Source: Chloroflexota bacterium (GTDB lineage Bacteria; Chloroflexota; Limnocylindria; P2-11E). Taken from it: a DNA stretch of 16,985 nt. The stretch lies in contig JACDAF010000123.1 of assembly GCA_013695575.1 (NCBI GenBank), positions 1-16,985 on the forward strand. The letters are read 5' to 3'. Both the position numbers and the translations under genes were made by a program. Below the pieces are notes generated by a model, which was not told where the DNA came from, did not search any database, and saw only the letters and a list, made by a program, of their open reading frames with translations. The first letter of the stretch is position 1, and every line of letters starts with the position of its first letter. This document shows, piece by piece, positions 12,704 to 16,985 of this stretch.

Positions 12704-15337
12704 TCAGCGACCGTGACATTTCTTGTACTTCTTGCCCGACCCGCAGAAACACGGATCGTTCCGGCCGAGCTTGTGACCGGGCGGCCCCGCACCAGAAGCG
12801 GTCCTGCTGGCGCCTGGGGCGGGTCTCGGCGGCGAAGGGGTGTGTCCGGCTGACCCCGAGCCGCCGGAGCCCGCCCCGGGCGCGGCATCACCGTCGGCAG
12901 CCGCGGCCTCCTCGTTCTTCGCCTGCTCCGCCGTCTTCACGCTCACGCGCAGGATGGTCTGCGCGACCCCTGTGCCGATCCGAGCCTGCATCTCCTCGTA
13001 GAAGCGATGCGCCTCGTTCTTGTAGGCGACCAGCGGGTCCTGCTGGCCGTAGCCGCGCAGATGGATCCCCTCGCGGAGCTCCTCCATCGCGGTGAGGTGC
13101 TCGATCCAGTGCGTGTCGATCGTGCGTAGCAGCACCCAGCGCTCCACCGCCCGCATGACGTCGGGACCCAGCTCCGCCTCCCGTTTCTCGTACGTCTCGT
13201 CCACGAGCTCGTCGACGCGCTCGACAAGCGAGTCACGCCGGTCGATGCCATCGAACCGCTGCGGTGTGATCTCGCCGCCGCGGGCGAGGATGCCGTTCAA
13301 CGCGGCGGACAGACTTGCGAGGTCCCACTCCTCCGGATCGGACGACCCTTCGGTCGTTGCCTCCGCGAGGGCCGCGACCTCCTCGCGGAGGTGCTCCAGG
13401 ATCGTTTCACGCACGTCGCCCTGCTCGAGGATCGTGCGGCGGTCCTCATAGATCCGGTTGCGCTGGTTATTCAGCACGTCGTCGAACTCGAGCGCGCGCT
13501 TGCGGATGTCGAAGTTGCGCGTCTCGACCTTCACCTGCGCCTGGGTGATGGCCCCGGTCACCATGCCCGACTCGATGGGCTGCGTGTCGTCGAAGCCGAG
13601 CCGGGACATGAGGCCGGCCACGCGCTCGGACGCGAAGATGCGGATGAGCTCGTCCTCGAGCGAGTTGAAGAACCGCGATGAGCCGGGATCGCCCTGGCGG
13701 CCGGAGCGCCCGCGGAGCTGGTTATCGATCCGTCGCGCCTCGTGCCGCTCCGTACCGATCACGTGGAGCCCGCCGGCCTCGGACACGCCGTCGCCAAGAA
13801 GGATGTCCACGCCGCGGCCAGCCATGTTCGTAGAGAGCGTGACCGCGCGCTGCTGTCCCGCGTCCGCGATGATGAGCGCCTCACGCTCGTGGTTCTTCGC
13901 GTTCAGGATCTCGTGCCGGATGCCGTTGCGACGGAGCTCCTGCGAGAGCGCCTCACTCTTTTCGACCGAGGTGGTGCCGATGAGCACGGGCTGTCCATGA
14001 GCGTTGCGCTCCTTCACCTCAGCGACGACGGCGGCCCACTTCCCCTGCTCCGTCTTGTAGACCAGGTCAGGGTGGTCCGCGCGGACCATCGGCCGATGGG
14101 TCGGGATCTGCGTGACCTCGAGCTTGTAGACCTTGAAGAGCTCCTCGGCCTCGGTCGCCGCGGTACCGGTCATGCCGGCGAGCTTCGTGTACATGCGGAA
14201 GTAGTTCTGGATCGTGATCGTCGCGAACGTGCGCGTCTCGCGCTGGATCGGCACGGCCTCCTTGGCCTCGACCGCCTGGTGCAGCCCATCGCTCCAGCGC
14301 CGGCCCGGCATCTGGCGGCCGGTGAACTCGTCGATGATCACGACCTCACGCTGCGCGTTGACGATGTACTCCTTGTCCCGGTGATAGAGGGCGCGCGCCT
14401 TGACCGCGTTGTCGAGGAAGTGGATCGCCGTCGCGTCCCCCGAGTACAGGTCGCGTACGCCGAGCAGGCGCTCGGCCTTGTCGATGCCCTCCTCGGTGAG
14501 CGAGACGGCGTGGTGCTTCTCTTCGACGATGTAGTCGGTCCCGGGTGCGAGCTTCGCCGCAACGCGCGCGAATGTGTAGTACTGCTGGGTCGCGTCCTCG
14601 GCCGCCGACGAGATGATGAGCGGCGTACGTGCCTCGTCGATCAGGATCGAATCGGCCTCATCGACGATCCCGAAGTGCAGCTCGCGCTGCACGCGCTCGG
14701 CGAGGTCCATCACCATGTTGTCGCGGAGGTAGTCGAAGCCGAACTCGCTGTTCTGACCGTAGGTGATGTCCGCGAGGTACGCCTCGCGACGCGGCACGTC
14801 GCGCCAGTGCCGGTGGCGCGGATCGACCGCCTCGAGCTCGACCGCCGGATCGTAGACCGCCGACCGCTCATGAGCGATGTAGGCGACGCTCATGCCAAGC
14901 GCGTGGTAGATGGGCCCCATCCAGCCGGCGCCGGTCTTCGCCAGGTAGTCGTTCGTCGTGACGAGGTGAGCGCCCTTGCCTTCGAGGGCATTCAGGTACA
15001 GCGCAGCGGAGGCCACGAGCGTCTTGCCCTCGCCGGTGCGCATCTCGGCGACGTGTCCGCGGTGCAGCGCGAGCGCGCCCATGAGCTGGACGTCGAAGTG
15101 GGTCTGGCCGAGCACGCGCGTCGCGGCCTCGCGCACGGCGGCGAAAGCCTCTGGCAGCACGTCGTCCAATGCGTTGCCAGCGGCGAGGCGCTCCCGCAGG
15201 AGCTCGGTGGTGTGGCAGAGCTCGTCCGAGCTCCGCACCGCGGTCGCGTCCTTCAGCGCGTTGACGCGCTCCACGTGCTTGCGCAGGCGGCGGAGCTCCG
15301 CCTCGTTCGCGTCGAAGAAACCGAACAGCTTCGGGAT
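12704..15337 (-). CDS. secA: Preprotein translocase ATPase SecA
   Basis: SecA is the motor that drives preproteins through SecYEG. Motifs, counted from 15337: Walker A MRTGEGKT (99-106), the TYGQNSEFGFDYLRDNM block, VDEADSILIDEARTPLIIS (Walker B/DEAD-like), GTAATEAEE, GTTSVEKSE and NMAGRGVDI of the second helicase half, a variable Gly/Pro-rich linker, and the C-terminal zinc motif CFCGSGKKYKKCHG. Length from 15337 is 877, normal for the family. The first canonical start is GTG 15274, which has no ribosome binding site and cuts off IPKLFGFFDANEAELRRLRK, a segment matching the conserved SecA N-terminus. The ATC at 15337 has AGGGG 7 nt upstream, so I place the start there, as non-canonical initiation or a misread ATG. 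It begins 14 nt after the prs stop; lgt follows 4 nt downstream. Confidence 0.93.
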   Translation of the reverse strand: MPKLFGFFDANEAELRRLRKHVERVNALKDATAVRSSDELCHTTELLRERLAAGNALDDVLPEAFAAVREAATRVLGQTHFDVQLMGALALHRGHVAEMRTGEGKTLVASAALYLNALEGKGAHLVTTNDYLAKTGAGWMGPIYHALGMSVAYIAHERSAVYDPAVELEAVDPRHRHWRDVPRREAYLADITYGQNSEFGFDYLRDNMVMDLAERVQRELHFGIVDEADSILIDEARTPLIISSAAEDATQQYYTFARVAAKLAPGTDYIVEEKHHAVSLTEEGIDKAERLLGVRDLYSGDATAIHFLDNAVKARALYHRDKEYIVNAQREVVIIDEFTGRQMPGRRWSDGLHQAVEAKEAVPIQRETRTFATITIQNYFRMYTKLAGMTGTAATEAEELFKVYKLEVTQIPTHRPMVRADHPDLVYKTEQGKWAAVVAEVKERNAHGQPVLIGTTSVEKSEALSQELRRNGIRHEILNAKNHEREALIIADAGQQRAVTLSTNMAGRGVDILLGDGVSEAGGLHVIGTERHEARRIDNQLRGRSGRQGDPGSSRFFNSLEDELIRIFASERVAGLMSRLGFDDTQPIESGMVTGAITQAQVKVETRNFDIRKRALEFDDVLNNQRNRIYEDRRTILEQGDVRETILEHLREEVAALAEATTEGSSDPEEWDLASLSAALNGILARGGEITPQRFDGIDRRDSLVERVDELVDETYEKREAELGPDVMRAVERWVLLRTIDTHWIEHLTAMEELREGIHLRGYGQQDPLVAYKNEAHRFYEEMQARIGTGVAQTILRVSVKTAEQAKNEEAAAADGDAAPGAGSGGSGSAGHTPSPPRPAPGASRTASGAGPPGHKLGRNDPCFCGSGKKYKKCHGR

Positions 15338-15339
15338 GG

Positions 15340-15349
15340 CCTCGCCCCT
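15340..15349 (-). promoter_or_regulatory. Ribosome binding site for secA ahead of an ATC codon
   Basis: AGGGGCGAGG on the minus strand lies between the prs stop (15354-15352) and ATC 15337-15335. AGGGG to ATC is 7 nt. No such signal precedes the GTG at 15274, so this site argues for the upstream start. Confidence 0.6.
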
Positions 15350-15351
15350 GG

Positions 15352-16344
15352 CTAGGTGACCTGCAAGGGCAGCTGCAACCCCGGCGGATCGAACAAGGCG
15401 CCGACCGACTCGCCCTCGTGGACCCGGCGGATCGCCTCGGCGAAGAGCGGGGCGACCGGGAGGACGTGGATCTGCGTCAGACCGGCGTCGGACGGACGGA
15501 GCGGCACGCTATCCGTGGTCACGAGCTCCGTAATGCCGGAGCCGCAGAGGCGCTCCGCCGCGTCGCCGGACAGGGTCGCGTGCGTGCAGGCCACGTAGAT
15601 GTCGGACACGCCGTGCCGCTGAAGCATCTCGATGGTGTTCAGGACGGTCGTGCCGGTGTCGATCTCGTCGTCCAGGATGATGGCGCGCTCGTGGTCGATG
15701 TCACCGATCACGCCGGTGATCTCGCTCCGGCCGGTGTTGTCGCGGTGCGCCTTCTGCATGAGGACGAGCGGGAGATCGAGGCGCTCGGCGACCTTGCGGC
15801 CCACGTTCGCGTAGCCGAGGTCCGGCACCACCAGCACCGTGGGCTTCGGCCGCACCGCCAAGAGGCCCGCGAAGTGATCGATGAGCAGGTTCTGGGCTGT
15901 GAGCTCGTCCCCGGGGACCCCGAAGAAGCCCTGGATCTGCCTCTTGTGCAGGTCCATGGCGAGGAAGCGATCCGCGCCCGCGACGCCGATGAGGTCGGCG
16001 AGCAGGCGTGCGGTGATCGGCACCCGCGGCTGGTCCTTCTGATCGCTGCGGCCGTAGGCGTAGAAGGGCATGACGGCGGTGATCCGCCCAGCCGATGCGC
16101 GCTTGAACGCGTCGAGCATGATGAGCAGCTCCATGATCGCGTCGCTCACGGACGGTGCAGCGACCAACGACTGCACGACGAACACATCGTGCTCGCGAGC
16201 ATTCTCGAGGATCTTCACGAAGATGTTGTCATTCGCGAACTTGGTGACCTCGGCCCGGCCAAGCGGGATCTCGAGGTGACGGCAGATGTCCGCCGCGAAC
16301 TTCGGGTGGGCGTTGCCGGTGTAGACGGAAAGACCGCGGAACAC
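15352..16344 (-). CDS. prs: Ribose-phosphate pyrophosphokinase (PRPP synthetase), divergent clade
   Basis: Prs makes PRPP from ribose 5-phosphate and ATP for nucleotide, His and Trp synthesis. It has 330 residues, beginning at GTG 16344 behind GGGGAGGGGAG. Family landmarks are MELLIMLDAFKRASAGRITA (71-90), PFYAYGRSDQKD (93-104), MDLHKRQIQGFF (130-141) and the PRPP-binding loop AIILDDEIDTGTT (221-233). Several spots differ from the common class I enzyme: FANDNIF replaces F-S/P-DGEI at 36-42, the ribose-phosphate region reads PDLGYANVGRK instead of PD-x-GG-x-x-RAR, and the flexible catalytic loop is QKAHRDNTG (197-205) rather than DKRRPRPN, keeping the Lys but replacing the second catalytic Arg by His. 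The FANDN form belongs, to my recollection, to a known divergent clade. It heads the prs-secA-lgt cluster. Confidence 0.88.
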   Translation of the reverse strand: MFRGLSVYTGNAHPKFAADICRHLEIPLGRAEVTKFANDNIFVKILENAREHDVFVVQSLVAAPSVSDAIMELLIMLDAFKRASAGRITAVMPFYAYGRSDQKDQPRVPITARLLADLIGVAGADRFLAMDLHKRQIQGFFGVPGDELTAQNLLIDHFAGLLAVRPKPTVLVVPDLGYANVGRKVAERLDLPLVLMQKAHRDNTGRSEITGVIGDIDHERAIILDDEIDTGTTVLNTIEMLQRHGVSDIYVACTHATLSGDAAERLCGSGITELVTTDSVPLRPSDAGLTQIHVLPVAPLFAEAIRRVHEGESVGALFDPPGLQLPLQVT

Positions 16345-16385
16345 GGCTCCCCTCCCCTCGCCAAGTGGGCGTCGTGCGCCGATCG

Positions 16386-16391
16386 AGTATA
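16386..16391 (-). promoter_or_regulatory. Candidate -10 element (TATACT) for the prs-secA-lgt cluster
   Basis: Minus-strand TATACT lies 42 nt upstream of the prs start, in an otherwise GC-rich stretch. It matches TATAAT at five of six positions. No good -35 is visible at 16-18 bp. Confidence 0.4.
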
Positions 16392-16402
16392 GGAGGAGGT
16401 GG
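16391..16402 (+). promoter_or_regulatory. Strong Shine-Dalgarno-like AGGAGGAGGTGG upstream of the small membrane peptide
   Basis: This is the best match to the anti-SD in the window but ends 21 nt before the ATG at 16424, too far for normal use. No start codon lies at the ordinary distance in the frame of the small peptide gene. Confidence 0.4.
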
Positions 16403-16423
16403 CATCGCGGATACTGCCATCAG

Positions 16424-16597
16424 ATGTCGCTCCGCACGGGCCACCGTATCCGCTGGATCGTGGTCTGCGTGGCCGTGACACTCTGGTTCATCGGCCTGGC
16501 ATTCAACATCGGTGGCAACGCCGTCCACCTCGTGCTCCTGGTGGCGATGGCGCTGCTCGTGTACGAGCTGCTAGTCGAGGAGCCGCCACCCGCGTGA
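16424..16597 (+). CDS. Small membrane protein, lmo0937/DUF5670-like (57 aa)
   Basis: This short gene starts at ATG 16424 and ends at TGA 16595-16597. After a basic start (MSLRTGHRIRW) it has two hydrophobic helices, IVVCVAVTLWFIGLAF and VHLVLLVAMALLVYELLV, joined by the turn NIGGNA, and an acidic/proline end. The two-helix pattern with W-x-x-G-L-x-x-x-x-G-G-x-x-H-x-L-L is that of the lmo0937 family (DUF5670), small membrane proteins of unknown role that are common in many bacterial phyla. The ATG has no adjacent ribosome binding site; the strong purine tract is 21 nt upstream. The gene diverges from prs and converges on the PPOX gene. Confidence 0.75.
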   Translation: MSLRTGHRIRWIVVCVAVTLWFIGLAFNIGGNAVHLVLLVAMALLVYELLVEEPPPA

Positions 16598-16615
16598 CCG
16601 CCCAACGGGGCGGTC
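16596..16615. terminator. Perfect hairpin between convergent genes (bidirectional terminator candidate)
   Basis: GACCGCCC (16596-16603), loop AACG, GGGCGGTC (16608-16615): 8 perfect GC-rich pairs. It starts inside the small peptide gene's stop codon and ends 1 nt before the PPOX gene's stop codon, filling the 19-bp gap. No T tract on either side. Confidence 0.6.
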
Positions 16616-16616
16616 G

Positions 16617-16985
16617 TCACATGGTGTCGTGGGCCCTCTTCGGATCCACAGGCGGCTGATCCAGGACGCGCTCAGGCACGCGGCGGCTGTGCGTGCGCGG
16701 CGAGCCGTCGAGTCCTCGCGAGATGATCCGCTCCGGCACGATCCGGATGAGGGCCGCTTCGCCCCTGCCCATTCCCCGCGCCAGCCCCTGGATCTCGATC
16801 GACCGCGGGCGCCAGGGCGGGAGGACGTCGTCCACGACGAACGCGACACGGGGATCCGCGATCACGTCACGGAACTTCTTCGTCCGTTCGAGGTCGCGGC
16901 CACCGATGTCGATGGTGTCGAGCTCGGCGTTGTGACGGAAGCCGACCGGCACGACGTGGGGCTGCCCCTGCCCGATCGTCGCTAG
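16617..16985 (-). CDS. PPOX-class F420-dependent oxidoreductase, 5' part outside the window
   Basis: This is a split-barrel flavin/F420-binding protein of the Rv1155/Rv2074 type, a group of cytoplasmic F420H2-dependent reductases. The frame is open to the window edge, so the N-terminus is missing; GTG 16952 is internal, because the residues before it (LATIGQGQPHV) are the conserved strand of the fold. Landmarks are VPVGFRHN, LDTIDIGGRDLERTKKFRDV, ADPRVAFVVDDV, PWRPRSIEIQG, then GEAALIRIVPERIISRGLD, all in the order of the family. About 30 residues after that (RTHSRRVPERVLDQPPVDP...) are a polar tail beyond the usual end. Whether it uses F420 or FMN cannot be settled from sequence; F420 would fit an actinobacterial or Chloroflexota host. 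Confidence 0.85.
   Translation of the reverse strand, partial: LATIGQGQPHVVPVGFRHNAELDTIDIGGRDLERTKKFRDVIADPRVAFVVDDVLPPWRPRSIEIQGLARGMGRGEAALIRIVPERIISRGLDGSPRTHSRRVPERVLDQPPVDPKRAHDTM

Noticed and set aside
13742..15355. 537-codon open frame on the plus strand, opposite secA
   Set aside because: Same shadow effect opposite a gene with all SecA motifs; composition is typical of a reversed codon pattern.
15418..16392. 324-codon plus-strand frame opposite prs
   Set aside because: Shadow of prs; low-complexity Val/Arg/Asp/His translation.
1..16985. CRISPR array, transposon, prophage or defence system
   Set aside because: No regularly spaced repeats, no transposase or integrase, no phage or nuclease-type genes were found on either strand; the only notable repeat is the single inverted repeat at 7678-7729.

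Overview
The window is high-GC, densely packed bacterial DNA. The gene families are a selenocysteine formate dehydrogenase with an NrfD-type anchor, an F420-type PPOX oxidoreductase, a divergent PRPP synthetase, and Lgt/SecA with Chloroflexota/Actinomycetota-like features. These suggest a Chloroflexota (Limnocylindria/Thermomicrobia-like) or, less likely, an actinobacterial chromosome. This placement is inferred from gene style; no rRNA or other taxonomic marker is present.

Layout. (1) 1-1367 (+): the 5'-truncated end of a CCA-adding/poly(A)-polymerase-type tRNA nucleotidyltransferase with an HD domain. (2) 1583-7755 (+): a formate dehydrogenase operon. It encodes a Tat-exported catalytic subunit read through an in-frame TGA (Sec203) with a SECIS-like hairpin, a four-cluster iron-sulfur subunit, an NrfD-family membrane subunit, and the maturation factor FdhE. 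The FdhE reading frame extends well upstream of its first usable start codon. (3) 7794-9544 (-): a YtxH-like protein, peptide chain release factor 2 with the classical CTT TGA C programmed frameshift, and an unrecognised 66-residue protein with eight cysteines. (4) 9780-11471 (-): an atypical NDUFA9-like SDR protein with a TACTAC-N6-GTAGTA operator-like site upstream, and a hemolysin III family membrane protein. (5) 11480-11857 (-): gene relics, namely the first 23 codons of a second lgt overlapping the intact lgt stop codon, followed by a frameshifted DoxX-like N-terminal fragment. (6) 11854-16344 (-): prs, secA and lgt in tight order, with secA apparently starting at a non-canonical ATC behind a good Shine-Dalgarno sequence. 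(7) 16424-16985: a 57-residue lmo0937/DUF5670-like membrane peptide (+) convergent with the 3' part of a PPOX F420-type protein (-), separated by a perfect hairpin that reaches both stop codons.

How the genes work together: the formate dehydrogenase would oxidise formate outside the cytoplasmic membrane and pass electrons through the iron-sulfur subunit to quinone via the NrfD protein; FdhE is its assembly factor. prs, secA and lgt are core functions (PRPP supply, protein export, lipoprotein maturation). prfB and fdhA both give TGA a second reading: release factor 2 autoregulation in one, selenocysteine in the other.

I see no CRISPR array, insertion sequence, prophage, rRNA or tRNA gene, and no convincing new multi-gene system. 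The items most worth a second look are the recoding events, the two genes without normal start codons, the lgt/DoxX relics, the Cys-rich small protein, and a perfect 15-bp inverted repeat at the end of fdhE.
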